The notes under the pieces: generated by a model | Databases searched by the model: none | Told to the model about the DNA's origin: nothing | The model's input: only the letters and a program-made list of their open reading frames with translations | Assembly: GCF_003464595.1 (NCBI RefSeq) | Contig: NZ_QRZF01000005.1 | Span: 124,001-188,000 of the forward strand | DNA from: Bacteroides intestinalis | GTDB lineage: Bacteria > Bacteroidota > Bacteroidia > Bacteroidales > Bacteroidaceae | Direction: 5' to 3' | Length of the DNA stretch: 64,000 nucleotides | In this document: piece by piece, positions 7,154 through 16,358 of the stretch | Numbering within the stretch: the stretch's first letter is position 1 | How the letters are laid out: every line of letters starts with the position of its first letter | Made by a program: the position numbers and the translations under genes

Positions 7154-9643
7154 TTATTTCAGTTGAGGGAAACCGTCCCTCCAGATAATCTTTCGTTGTG
7201 AAAGGAACCAGGTTCTGCCAAAATCCTCATTGCCCTGATAGAAGAGGTAGGTCTGCCCGTCTTTATCTTTGAAGATATGGGGATGCCCCGATTCACAATA
7301 ATTCCAGGCCCTCGGATCTCCATTCGCCAGGAAAGGTTTATTCGAAACTTTCCTCCAGTGGATACCATCTGTACTGGTTGCCAGTCCTATCTGCTGCGGA
7401 CGGTTATTGTAAGCCCCTGCATAGAACATATATAGCGTACCATTCATCTCGACTACCGAAGGAGCCTCTATACAAGTTTCTTCCCACGGCCATTCGGGAA
7501 CCAGGATGGCACGGTCACAGGCCTCCGTCCATGTTTCCCGATTGAAATTCGTACCTGCAGGAGCAGTAGCCACACCTACAATCTGTTTCACATAGTCGGG
7601 TGTACGGGTAGCATAATAAAGGAAATACTTTCCTTTCGCAAATATGACTTCCGCATCAATGGCCCGTCCGCAATTCCAGTCACCCGCTTTAGGGGCAAAA
7701 ATAGGATTGGTAGCATTACGTGTGAAGTTCACGCCATCCACCGACCATGCATGACAGATCGCATCTTTCTTGTCATTACCATACGTTTGATAGAATAGAT
7801 GGATCGTATCGTTACGCACCAGTGCACCCGGCGCACACAAGCCCTTAGCTTCATAGTCGGCAGCCGGAGACAAAGAACCGATAGGCTTCCATTGCGTCAG
7901 GTCCGTACTCTCTGCTATACCTATTCCCCAACCCGAGTTTCCCTTAGGAGGTACAGAGTAATACATCAGGTACTTTCCGTGGAATGGAATCACATGCGGA
8001 TCTTTCGAGAAAGGCCAGCCTGTACGGGTAGTATCAGCAAACAACATCGGAGAGTCCTGATGTTTAGGCAGTACATTGTGCTTTATCGCCCAGTATTCCC
8101 ACTCATTCCGCAACTTCTTCAGTACATCGGGATGCTGGGAAGCAAGATTATTTTTCTCCGTACGGTCTTTCACAATGTCGTAAAGCTCCCATTCCGTACC
8201 TGCTTCATCACGTATTGCTTTCCAGTTACCATAACGGATGGCACGATTGCCCTGATGCTCCCAATACATATATTCATGCAGGGAAGGCACTTTCTCCGTA
8301 ATGGCGGGGAACAGACTGGTACCTACCAAAGGATGAATCTTATTTCCACCATGATAGGTTTCAGGATATGCAGCACCTGTTGCTTCCAGAACAGTAGGCA
8401 TGATATCCGGCAGATAACCCGGAGTAGTACACAAATTGCCATGCCGGTTGCCCAGTTTCTTGTTCCAGGAGAAGATAAGAGGAGTGGATATACCACCTTC
8501 ATAGGAACGGCATTTGTATTTCCGGAATGGAGTGTTCGAAGTTTGCGCCCAGGCTCTGCCATAGGACGGCATATTATTGCAGGCAGGATTATTAATATCT
8601 TCCTGCTTGCCGCCTCCCAATTCCAGATAAGGTTCGGCACAAGCGCCATTGTCTGCAAGGAACAGGATTAAGGTATTATCCAGTTGTTTGGTTTTCTTCA
8701 AGTAGTCGATCACCTTACCTACGTTGTAGTCCACACAGTGTACCTGTGCTGCATACACAGCCATGCGATAGGCGGATTCATCCTTTTCTTTCTCCGTCAG
8801 TTCATCCCAGGAACGGTTTTCCCATTCGGCGAAACCAACGTTCTTATCAATAATACCCATCTTCTGCATCCGGTTGTAACGCTCCTGGCGTATCTTATCC
8901 CAACCCTTGGAACGGTAAAGTTTGGTAAACTTCTGAATGTCTTCCTCTTTTGCCTGCAAGGGCCAATGCGGAGCATTGAAAGCCAGATACAGGAAGAACG
9001 GTTTGTCATCCTTCTGTTCACCAACAAACTGAAGGGCATGATCAGTGAAAGCATCCGTGGTATAGTAAGGGGCTTCAGGTGCAGGCAGATGTTCATTGTC
9101 CAGCGTCAGACCACGTCCACCTTCCGGACGTAAGTAACTGGCAGCGCCTGCCAGAATACCATAGAAGCGTTCGAAACCTCTCTGCAAAGGCCATTTCTCT
9201 TGCCCGTGCATACCCAAGTGCCACTTACCTGCCATATAGGTATGATAACCGTTTTCTTTCAGCACTTCGGCAATGGTGACACAATTACGATTCAGATAAC
9301 CCTGATAACCTTCGGAACCCCAATCATTGATATCCCGTTGCGTTTCTTTCTTAAACGTTCCCGGGTCCTCGGACATCTGACCGATACCTGCCTGGTGTTG
9401 ATAAAGTCCAGTCATCAGACTGGCACGCGCCGGACAAGAACGGGATGTATTATAGAACTGGGTAAAGCGAACCCCGGTAGATGCCAACTTATCGAGATTC
9501 GGGGTCATAATCTCACCCCCATAACAACCGATGTCGGAATAACCCATGTCGTCTACCAGAAAGATAACGACATTCGGCTTCTCTTGCGCCCAACAGAGGG
9601 GAGCAATCATTAATGGGGTTAAAGCAATAATACTCTTTCTCAT
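7154..9643 (-). CDS. S1-family sulfatase fused to a C-terminal five-bladed beta-propeller glycosidase-like domain
   Basis: The signal peptide is at residues 1-19. The sulfatase domain (about 22-525) carries metal residues D31-D32 and the Cys-type formylglycine motif C70-P-A-R in SRSCPARASLMTG. The GKWHLG block is at 139-144 and the LADNGA block at 329-334. The cysteine must be oxidised to formylglycine by a maturase (anSME), which is not encoded in this window. After a linker (525-535), residues 535-829 form a second domain with GH43/GH117-like propeller features. Candidate acid residues are D548 (KDPHVIPF), D663 (AIDAEV) and E727 (CIEAPSV), mirroring the base, pKa-modulator and acid of clan GH-F. 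Predicted periplasmic or surface removal of sulfate plus a sugar-binding or glycosidic role. It is the last gene of the minus operon, 259 bp after GH43. The sulfate substrate is unknown and unusual for a xylan locus. Confidence 0.85.
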   Translation of the reverse strand: MRKSIIALTPLMIAPLCWAQEKPNVVIFLVDDMGYSDIGCYGGEIMTPNLDKLASTGVRFTQFYNTSRSCPARASLMTGLYQHQAGIGQMSEDPGTFKKETQRDINDWGSEGYQGYLNRNCVTIAEVLKENGYHTYMAGKWHLGMHGQEKWPLQRGFERFYGILAGAASYLRPEGGRGLTLDNEHLPAPEAPYYTTDAFTDHALQFVGEQKDDKPFFLYLAFNAPHWPLQAKEEDIQKFTKLYRSKGWDKIRQERYNRMQKMGIIDKNVGFAEWENRSWDELTEKEKDESAYRMAVYAAQVHCVDYNVGKVIDYLKKTKQLDNTLILFLADNGACAEPYLELGGGKQEDINNPACNNMPSYGRAWAQTSNTPFRKYKCRSYEGGISTPLIFSWNKKLGNRHGNLCTTPGYLPDIMPTVLEATGAAYPETYHGGNKIHPLVGTSLFPAITEKVPSLHEYMYWEHQGNRAIRYGNWKAIRDEAGTEWELYDIVKDRTEKNNLASQHPDVLKKLRNEWEYWAIKHNVLPKHQDSPMLFADTTRTGWPFSKDPHVIPFHGKYLMYYSVPPKGNSGWGIGIAESTDLTQWKPIGSLSPAADYEAKGLCAPGALVRNDTIHLFYQTYGNDKKDAICHAWSVDGVNFTRNATNPIFAPKAGDWNCGRAIDAEVIFAKGKYFLYYATRTPDYVKQIVGVATAPAGTNFNRETWTEACDRAILVPEWPWEETCIEAPSVVEMNGTLYMFYAGAYNNRPQQIGLATSTDGIHWRKVSNKPFLANGDPRAWNYCESGHPHIFKDKDGQTYLFYQGNEDFGRTWFLSQRKIIWRDGFPQLK

Positions 9644-9813
9644 AAAGCCTATATTTTGAAATTATTTTATGATAATCTGCAGGTTTTTTCCTGTAAATGA
9701 TAACTCATAAGCCTGTTATTGTAAGATTCAGGCGTCTAAAATATAAATTATCACTTGCAATACCAAACATATAATACCCCAAAACCTCTACATTACTCCC
9801 CAAGAACTCTTTC

Positions 9814-9886
9814 CCTTATTCCTTTCAGCAAGATCTCCCTGAGACTTCATGCAAAAGACGGCATCTTTTGCATCAGCGGAATAAGG
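9814..9886 (-). other. Nested hairpin in the leader between GH43 and the sulfatase gene
   Basis: The inner stem is perfect: ATGCAAAAGA (9849-9858) pairs with TCTTTTGCAT (9864-9873) across a 5-base loop. A perfect outer stem pairs CCTTATTCC (9814-9822) with GGAATAAGG (9878-9886). It lies in the 259-bp gap between two same-strand genes with no poly-U tail, so it looks more like a processing or stabilising structure than a terminator. Confidence 0.5.
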
Positions 9887-9902
9887 CATAAGAGCCAAAG
9901 GG

Positions 9903-11045
9903 TTACGGCTGAAACCTCTGCACCTCATCCGGTCCGGGCACAGCATATGCAGGGTCGATAGCGCGGATATAAACATCCCCGTCTTTCCCTGTCTTTATTT
10001 CCAGAGGAACAATCGTAGTCCCCTGCTCATTGATGGTCTGAGCAGTCTCACTTAAATCGCGATTCTGAATGCCTAATTTGGATACAGGTGCGATATTCCC
10101 GTTAAAGAATGCCGTGCACCACCATTGGCCCTTCTTATCCTGGAACGGAGTTCCATGTCCCAGGAAACGGCCGGCAAAACGACGTTCACTGTAAGGACCG
10201 GTTATCCGGTCGGCTGTGCAATAATACAGATTATAAGATCCCTTACGGGAATCATCCGTAGACCATGCCGTACCGAAAAGTACATACTTCTTTCCTATCT
10301 TCCGTATAGTTGCACCTTCGTGCCCGATGCTGCGGTCGGAAGGATCAATATGTACAGGCTTTGCTGCCAATCCCTGAAAATCCGGTTTCAGAGGGGCAAT
10401 CTCGGTATTGCTCCACGTCAGATACCAAGTGCCATCGTCATCACGAAAAAGAGAAGGATCGTGCTTATCTCTCATATCATCTCCCATAGGGAAAGCGAAA
10501 GAATCATTCTTATCCGCATGATCGGCAATAATAAGATTGGCGCCATTACCTACAGGTTCGGGTGAGGTATGTACAAATACCCATTTGCCATCTACCCGGT
10601 ACATCTCGGGAGCCCAAAGCAACCAGTTTTTCTTAGATTTATTCTGGAAAGCATCCGGGAATTGCCGGGCCCAGTATCCCTTTTCCAACGAAAAGGGTTC
10701 GCCCAGATATTCCCATTCAGCAAGATCCGGGCTACGCCATACGCGAATCTGATAACCGACTATACTTGGTTTCAAACCCATCTTCCGGGAAACATGGTCC
10801 AGTCCCAGATTATAGGGATCTCCGGCTTCACGGGTATCTCCATACGTAGGTGTGGTACCAGTCAGATAATAGAAACCATCCTCACACAAGTAAATATACG
10901 GGTCTCGTATCCACCCGTCTTTCAGATAGACTGCCCGGTTATGCTGCTTCACAGCTTTCCGGATTTCTTTCTTATCCTGGGCTTTCGCAAGAAACGATAC
11001 GCCTATCAGGAGTATGAAGCAAAAGAATAATCGGTTTCTCATCAT
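9903..11045 (-). CDS. GH43-family glycoside hydrolase
   Basis: Secreted beta-propeller enzyme of 380 residues with a signal peptide ending near AKAQ (residue 23). The clan GH-F triad is readable: base D48 in WIRDPYIY, modulator D196 in KHDPSLF and acid E243 in IGHEGATI. The single-domain length suggests a periplasmic exo-enzyme acting on arabinofuranosyl, xylosyl or galactosyl residues; the exact subfamily cannot be fixed by eye. The WAPEMYRVDGKWVF block is typical of the family. It lies 26 bp downstream of the other GH43 gene (11072-12199) in transcription order and upstream of the sulfatase. The first two codons are both ATG, so the start is uncertain by one residue. Confidence 0.85.
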   Translation of the reverse strand: MMRNRLFFCFILLIGVSFLAKAQDKKEIRKAVKQHNRAVYLKDGWIRDPYIYLCEDGFYYLTGTTPTYGDTREAGDPYNLGLDHVSRKMGLKPSIVGYQIRVWRSPDLAEWEYLGEPFSLEKGYWARQFPDAFQNKSKKNWLLWAPEMYRVDGKWVFVHTSPEPVGNGANLIIADHADKNDSFAFPMGDDMRDKHDPSLFRDDDGTWYLTWSNTEIAPLKPDFQGLAAKPVHIDPSDRSIGHEGATIRKIGKKYVLFGTAWSTDDSRKGSYNLYYCTADRITGPYSERRFAGRFLGHGTPFQDKKGQWWCTAFFNGNIAPVSKLGIQNRDLSETAQTINEQGTTIVPLEIKTGKDGDVYIRAIDPAYAVPGPDEVQRFQP

Positions 11046-11071
11046 CAGGGTTTCTTTTTATCGGATGGATG

Positions 11072-12199
11072 TTACTTTGCAGAGGTTGCTACTGTTCCCG
11101 ATGGTTTATTCAGGCGGGCCGTTGTAGGAAGCGGAGTTCCGAAATCGGGATAGTCGTTCTCGAGCCATACAAACTTCTGGGCACGTGGTGAACGGGTATC
11201 TCCAGCACCTTCAGGATCTACCTGTGTATCGCGTGCATGATACAGGATATACCATTCCGTACCATCGGGAGAGAGGAAGAAGCTGTTGTGTCCTGTACCG
11301 TATACGCCGTTCTCAGGTGACTGTTTGAATACAGGTTGCTGGGATTTGGACCATGACTTCGGGTCCAGCATATCACTGTCAGTGCTTACCGTCAGCATAC
11401 CCAGAGCATAATACGGAGTCCATACCCCACTGGCGGAATAAGCTATATGAACATACTTACCTTTAGGACTCAACAGGGGTTGAGGACCTTCATTTACAAA
11501 GATATCGTAAGAAGGATTCCAGCCGTTCTCGTTCTTATGATGTCTTTCCCACTCCAATTCCGGTTTGGAAATCAGAACTCTCTCGGAGCCCAGTGTCCAG
11601 GGGTTCTCCATGCGGGCAATATAGATACACTGAGTTTCGGTATCCACACGGCGGGTTTGCCAACCGGACCATACCATATACAATTCACCTTTATTCTGGA
11701 ATACAGAACCGTCGATAGCCCAGTTGTTATCCTTGTCCGTACTGATACGGCCTTTCATTACAAACTCTCCATCAAAAGGATCTCTGTTTACATTCTCCAA
11801 TACATACATCTGGTGATTGTCCGTATTGCCATCATCGGCGGCATAATAGATATACCATTTGCCATCGATATTATGGATTTCAGGTGCCCAAAGATGGTAT
11901 TTATTAGAAGGATCGGTAGGAATCCAGACAGTCTTCCGGGGAGCATTCTTCACATCGGTAACGTCTGTAGTCTTCCAGAGTACCAGACTATCTTGCACGG
12001 TATGCATATAGTAGTAAGTACCTTCATGGAACAGAGCCCAGGGATCAGGACCTTTCTGGAACAAAGGGTTCACATACGTAGTTGCCAGAGAATCAACCTC
12101 TGCCAATCCGTCCTTTTTCACTTTAGTATTTCCACATGAGGTTACAGAAAGTAATGCTGCGACTCCCAGCATCACAACAAAGCAATTCTTAATTTTCAT
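11072..12199 (-). CDS. GH43-family lipoprotein, close paralogue of the GH43 half of the GH2-GH43 fusion
   Basis: Lipoprotein with lipobox VTSC (C22), 375 residues, a single GH43 propeller. Triad candidates are D52 (GPDPWALF), D163 (WAIDGSVF) and E237 (VNEGPQPL). The whole domain is strikingly similar to residues 624-955 of the fusion protein at 44224-47091: by eye about four of five positions are identical, with long identical blocks such as DGKWYIYYAADDGN and GSERVLISKPELEWERH. Predicted alpha-L-arabinofuranosidase or beta-xylosidase activity at the outer or inner membrane face. It follows the orphan gene at 12232-13260 by 32 bp. A recent duplication within the locus is the simplest origin. 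Confidence 0.87.
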   Translation of the reverse strand: MKIKNCFVVMLGVAALLSVTSCGNTKVKKDGLAEVDSLATTYVNPLFQKGPDPWALFHEGTYYYMHTVQDSLVLWKTTDVTDVKNAPRKTVWIPTDPSNKYHLWAPEIHNIDGKWYIYYAADDGNTDNHQMYVLENVNRDPFDGEFVMKGRISTDKDNNWAIDGSVFQNKGELYMVWSGWQTRRVDTETQCIYIARMENPWTLGSERVLISKPELEWERHHKNENGWNPSYDIFVNEGPQPLLSPKGKYVHIAYSASGVWTPYYALGMLTVSTDSDMLDPKSWSKSQQPVFKQSPENGVYGTGHNSFFLSPDGTEWYILYHARDTQVDPEGAGDTRSPRAQKFVWLENDYPDFGTPLPTTARLNKPSGTVATSAK

Positions 12200-12231
12200 A
12201 TTTTATCATATTAGAGTTATTGACTATTTAG

Positions 12232-13260
12232 TTACCAGGCTCTGTATTTAGCCATCGGATTGGTCACATTCCAACGGAAATATTCGTATGCAGTATGAAC
12301 GGATGCACGCTGAAAAGCAGGCATCTCATAAAGCAACCGTCCACCTTCACCTACCAATTCCACTTTAACCGTCTTCGAACGGTCTATCGCTTTCAGTACT
12401 TCAGGAAACACGAAGGTGCGCGTATCACGTTCCTCCACTGCTTTACCACCATCTGTTACGTCGGAATATTCTATCTCCAAAGGAAGTTCATACGTAATGT
12501 CGTCCAGAATAAACCGGATAAGATTCATCTTGAAAGGCTTTCCGGCAGGATATTTATAGTTGACCTTAAAGGCCGACTGGATATTATTCTCTTTACTTTC
12601 CTGATTATAGAAGGCGAGCATCACCGATGCACCGTTCGCCTCATAGTTATAAGGTCCATACCACACTTTGTGTGATACTCCCGGATAGAAAGTTTCAACT
12701 ACCGGAAAATGGAATAAAGAATAGAGCTCCACTTTACCGGGCAGTAGTCTTACAGCATAATCCGGATCGGAATAAACCACAGCACCTCCCTGTTCATAAT
12801 CTGCTTTCTTAAAATGTCTGTCCAGGTTCTTTTCTATTGCTGCACGCTTAGCATTATCCTGAGTATCATAAAACAGGGTAATGCCATAAATCACGCTGTC
12901 GCAGAACTGATAAGAAACTCCTGAAAAGATGCTTTTACTATAAAAAGGTCGTACAGTACTTTCTGCCATATTCTCATTTTGACCCGCCAATTCTATCTCC
13001 GAAGCAGTACTTAGTCGAAAGCCGAAAGGGATGACCTCACGTGCACCGTAATCTTCCAGATCGGGCAAGTTTAGCATCAAATTCTTCTGGTTATTGTAGA
13101 GGGTACTCAATAACCCGTACTGCCTCTCGGGAGCACCCTTCAGTTCAACGGTTTGCCCGGTAGCAGCCAAATATTCATCTACTTGTTTCAGACGGGGTTG
13201 TTGTGCAAAAACCTGAATGACACCAACCCACAATAGCATTGTTACGATATAATATTTCAT
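12232..13260 (-). CDS. Secreted protein of unknown function, 342 residues
   Basis: The start at 13260 is chosen because it begins MKYYIVTMLLWVGVIQVFAQ, a clear signal peptide, and follows the upstream stop by 14 bp. A longer open frame to 13425 would overlap the upstream gene without adding a secretion signal. The mature protein looks beta-rich, with no repeats or membrane segments, and I see no glycosidase motif I can name. It contains YGPYNYEANGASVMLAF and a C-terminal YFRWNVTNPMAKYRAW. Its place between the alpha-toroid protein and two GH43s implies a role in the same pathway, perhaps as an accessory binding protein or an unassigned enzyme. No function is assigned. Confidence 0.7.
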   Translation of the reverse strand: MKYYIVTMLLWVGVIQVFAQQPRLKQVDEYLAATGQTVELKGAPERQYGLLSTLYNNQKNLMLNLPDLEDYGAREVIPFGFRLSTASEIELAGQNENMAESTVRPFYSKSIFSGVSYQFCDSVIYGITLFYDTQDNAKRAAIEKNLDRHFKKADYEQGGAVVYSDPDYAVRLLPGKVELYSLFHFPVVETFYPGVSHKVWYGPYNYEANGASVMLAFYNQESKENNIQSAFKVNYKYPAGKPFKMNLIRFILDDITYELPLEIEYSDVTDGGKAVEERDTRTFVFPEVLKAIDRSKTVKVELVGEGGRLLYEMPAFQRASVHTAYEYFRWNVTNPMAKYRAW

Positions 13261-13274
13261 AGCTTGTTCCTTTT

Positions 13275-15488
13275 TTATTCTTTTTCCAAACCTTGTGTAC
13301 GCGCATAACGCTCTATCATCTCTTGCCGCTTTTCCCTCGGCCACTGTTCTATCACGTCGATATCCCACTCGCCGAAAGCATCCATAAAGCGGTGCATAGG
13401 TTCGAGGATGGAAGCTTGATTCCACGGAAGTTGTTGACGCACACTATGTCCACGATTGGATTGCGGGTTGAAGCATTCTGTAAGTAAACCTCTGTAACGG
13501 TATCTCATGTCTCCATCCAGATCCATAATGGAAAGAGTATTGTTTTGAATCAGCTTTGCCATTTCCAGGAAATGCGTATCTCCCGTCATGAGGTATAAGC
13601 GATAGTACTGGAAGGAAGAGAAAGCCAGTCCGTTGTCTATTGCAGAGTGTCCGGTAGCAATCAGGGTTTGCCCTACAATACTTACATCTTTTGGAAAATC
13701 AGTCAAAGTATCGTTAATAGCCATCGGTACATGATAAGCAAACATAAAGGTTTCCGTATAGCGGGCAGCCTGTATGGCGGCTTCCTTCCACTTGGCATCA
13801 CCTGTAACGTCATAAAGTGCCAAAAAAGCATAAATAGCCATTTGTCCGGACTCACGGTCTTTTACATTGGGATTGTCAATAACTCCACCTACATAAAGGT
13901 AATCATGGTGGATAAAGTCATAACTAAATTCACCTGCTTTCAAGGCTGTATCCAGATAGCGTTTGTCCTGGGTAGCCGAGTAGAGTTCAATCAGGAAGCG
14001 GATGATATTAGTAGTTGTATATTTACTGTCATGAGTCGGTTTTCCGGTTCTCCAGTCATAACGGAGATAAAAGCTACCGTCCTTTTCCTGATTCCGTACC
14101 AGCCAATCAGCGTACTTTTTGCAATAGGAGAGCCATTCGGGTTTATTAATTCCATGCTTTTTCATGGTATTCCATGCACCCATCATACCTTCCATACCAC
14201 CGGCAGCAACACGCATATAAGCTTCATAATCACGCCAGGTTGCTTTCCGATCTACATAGGCATCTGCCCAGGGACTTACAAGGCCACTTTCCTGTTGTGA
14301 GTTATTCACCCAGAAGTCAACAACTTCCGATGCTTTGCGTACATATTCCTGATTGTCAATTTCCAATCCTTTCCGCAAAAGGAAATAGGCATTTGAAATC
14401 TGGAAACCGATAAAGCCCATTTGATAGTTATAAGCACGGGCTATTCCATTAGGCAGATAGATGGAGAAAGGCCAGCCCGGTGCACCATTCAGATTCAGCA
14501 GGTAAGCATCAAGCACCTCAATGCTGGCTTCATAAGCATCTTTTACATCTACTTTATGTACGACAGGGGTATATTTATTCCACGCCTGTTTCCATACTGT
14601 TTCCACCAGTTCGGGGAAATCTTTTGTCTGGTTGAAACCGAAAGTCAGACTATATGTATGTTTCACTCCGGCTTTCACTGGATGACTGCGATAGGCAAAG
14701 CCTTTTCTTTTCTGTTCGGGGAAGCGGCCTACATAGGTGGTTTCGCCCTCAATTCCCGGGAAGACAAAAAGAATAGAGTGTGAATCGGTTTCTGTGAAAC
14801 CCAGGCTACCGAATTGCATACGTTCATCCACAATACGGTTTACTCCATTTTCACCATAGAAAGTTTCAGGATCAGCATTCAGGTGTACCATGTCAATAGC
14901 TAATCCGGAAGCCTTCTCACGGGCAGATACCAATGGCAAGGGTAAACGGTCTTCGCGGAAATAAAAGTAATTATCGGTGTAGTCACTGGCAAGAGAACCA
15001 CGTCTAAGACTCAGGTTGTTCCTGTACCAGATACCCGGAACAAAGAATTCAAAATCTTCAATCTGCGTTTTACGTTGCAGAGTCAATCCGAAATAAGAGT
15101 TGAAGTAGTTGTCTCCTTTTCCAATCTTTTCAATCGTTACCTCCCTATCCATACGGAAATGATTCTCTGTATCGGGGGTAAACACATCTTTTACATGAAA
15201 TACGGTGCCATGAGATGACTTTAACTTTGCGATGCAAACCAACGACTCTTTTTCTTCCTTTACAGAAGAATAGTAACCGTTCAGCGTTTCCGCATTCACT
15301 TCCAATGTAACTACATAAGGAGCATTTAAACTCAAATAATGGGCGTTACCAGTTTGCAGGCTCAGGCGTTTTCCATCTTTGGCTACAGACAGGCTGGCAT
15401 CACCACTTTGCAATGCATATGCTTTTTCTGCTGCCAGAGAAAACTGGATGGACGAGAGGAAACTGATGAGTATAAATAGATATTTCAT
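13275..15488 (-). CDS. Unassigned secreted protein with alpha/alpha-toroid domain (candidate glycosidase), paralogue of 21739-24273
   Basis: The 737-residue protein has signal peptide MKYLFILISFLSSIQFSLAA. The N-terminal 300 or so residues look like a beta-sandwich; residues about 330-730 have the repeated helix pairs of a six-hairpin (alpha/alpha) toroid (for example WLVRNQEKDGSFYLRYDW). Conserved acidic blocks shared with the paralogue include YLYV.GV.DNP near 540, ESGQ near 555, and SIVGQ..IA.GHSA near 615. This is the fold of many glycoside hydrolases and lyases, but I cannot place it in a named CAZy family. It follows the DUF3823 gene across a hairpin at 15528-15561. Its position directly after SusCD suggests an enzyme acting on imported oligosaccharides. 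Function is inferred only from fold and neighbours. Confidence 0.75.
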   Translation of the reverse strand: MKYLFILISFLSSIQFSLAAEKAYALQSGDASLSVAKDGKRLSLQTGNAHYLSLNAPYVVTLEVNAETLNGYYSSVKEEKESLVCIAKLKSSHGTVFHVKDVFTPDTENHFRMDREVTIEKIGKGDNYFNSYFGLTLQRKTQIEDFEFFVPGIWYRNNLSLRRGSLASDYTDNYFYFREDRLPLPLVSAREKASGLAIDMVHLNADPETFYGENGVNRIVDERMQFGSLGFTETDSHSILFVFPGIEGETTYVGRFPEQKRKGFAYRSHPVKAGVKHTYSLTFGFNQTKDFPELVETVWKQAWNKYTPVVHKVDVKDAYEASIEVLDAYLLNLNGAPGWPFSIYLPNGIARAYNYQMGFIGFQISNAYFLLRKGLEIDNQEYVRKASEVVDFWVNNSQQESGLVSPWADAYVDRKATWRDYEAYMRVAAGGMEGMMGAWNTMKKHGINKPEWLSYCKKYADWLVRNQEKDGSFYLRYDWRTGKPTHDSKYTTTNIIRFLIELYSATQDKRYLDTALKAGEFSYDFIHHDYLYVGGVIDNPNVKDRESGQMAIYAFLALYDVTGDAKWKEAAIQAARYTETFMFAYHVPMAINDTLTDFPKDVSIVGQTLIATGHSAIDNGLAFSSFQYYRLYLMTGDTHFLEMAKLIQNNTLSIMDLDGDMRYRYRGLLTECFNPQSNRGHSVRQQLPWNQASILEPMHRFMDAFGEWDIDVIEQWPREKRQEMIERYARTQGLEKE

Positions 15489-15527
15489 GTTTCAGATATT
15501 ATCAGGGATACAATAAATTTAAGTTGA

Positions 15528-15561
15528 AAAGACTCTGCCGGTTTATGCCGACAGAGTCTTT
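15528..15561 (-). terminator. Intercistronic hairpin after SusC-SusD-DUF3823
   Basis: AAAGACTCTGCCGG (15528-15541) pairs with CCGACAGAGTCTTT (15548-15561) with one mismatch. On the minus strand the stem ends in TTTTC. It lies between DUF3823 (stop at 15579) and the next same-strand gene (start at 15488), so it probably reduces rather than ends transcription into the enzyme genes or protects the susCD message. Confidence 0.65.
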
Positions 15562-15578
15562 ATATCAAAACATAGTGT

Positions 15579-16334
15579 TTACTCTACCGGCAAGTTTTCT
15601 ATTTTCTGTATCGTTGAGAAGAGAAAATACTGATTCATTCCCTCCAACTCAATAGCTACACGATAGAAAGCATAAGTACGATAGTTATCTACGAAGTTCT
15701 CCTTCTTGCGATACTCGGACAATGGGATATATACCTGCAACGTAGTATCATCGATGTATTCCACATCGCTGCTACGTGTACACTTAATACCACTGTTAAC
15801 CAAAGAACTTGTGCTCAGCCAGATACGAGTCTTTACAATCTTCGGAGCTGCTTTCACCGTATTAGTCATCTTCTCAATATTGAAAGTAGCAACGATATTG
15901 CCATTCTTCAATTCAGCTTTCAAATTCTTCAATTTGTAGTACGGACGCACTTCAAAGTCTCTTGTAACATTCGAGTTAAAATGATAGGCGATAGAATCAT
16001 AGCCTTTACCTGCACCCCGTGATTCAAAATCAGGAAGTTCGAAAGGCAATGTTTCATTCACTAATGTCATTTTATAGTCCGCATCGAAGAAGAGCTGCTG
16101 GTAGTGTCCCTGATCGTCGACACGTATACCCGTACCGCCACCGTCTACTTTACCATAACCGCTCTGGAAGACTCTTAATAACCCTTTATTTGAGTCGAAA
16201 GGGAAGTTCTCACCGTCACACTTCAACTGGCCGCTGAAAACATAAGACGGAGCATCGTAATTATCATATTCGCAGGATGTCATAGTAAATCCTAATACGA
16301 CAAATGCTGCTGCAATTATAGATTTTAGTTTCAT
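15579..16334 (-). CDS. DUF3823 lipoprotein (surface glycan-binding protein position)
   Basis: Lipoprotein of 251 residues with lipobox MTSC (C21). After the lipid cysteine comes a beta-rich region beginning YDNYDAPSYVFSGQL and containing LLRVFQSGYG, typical of the DUF3823 family encoded just after SusD genes in Bacteroidota. Family members are thought to be cell-surface glycan-binding partners of SusCD, analogous to SusE/SusF, but are poorly characterised. The gap to SusD is 24 bp, supporting co-transcription and a shared complex. Confidence 0.82.
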   Translation of the reverse strand: MKLKSIIAAAFVVLGFTMTSCEYDNYDAPSYVFSGQLKCDGENFPFDSNKGLLRVFQSGYGKVDGGGTGIRVDDQGHYQQLFFDADYKMTLVNETLPFELPDFESRGAGKGYDSIAYHFNSNVTRDFEVRPYYKLKNLKAELKNGNIVATFNIEKMTNTVKAAPKIVKTRIWLSTSSLVNSGIKCTRSSDVEYIDDTTLQVYIPLSEYRKKENFVDNYRTYAFYRVAIELEGMNQYFLFSTIQKIENLPVE

Positions 16335-16358
16335 TGTTTTTAAGCTTTAGTTGGTAAA

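Noticed and set aside
7799..8671. Long plus-strand ORF (290 codons) inside the sulfatase gene
   Set aside because: It is antisense to a gene with clear sulfatase motifs; it has no signal, domain or codon pattern of its own.
13261..13425. N-terminal extension of the orphan gene
   Set aside because: It overlaps the upstream gene and precedes a clear signal peptide starting at 13260.
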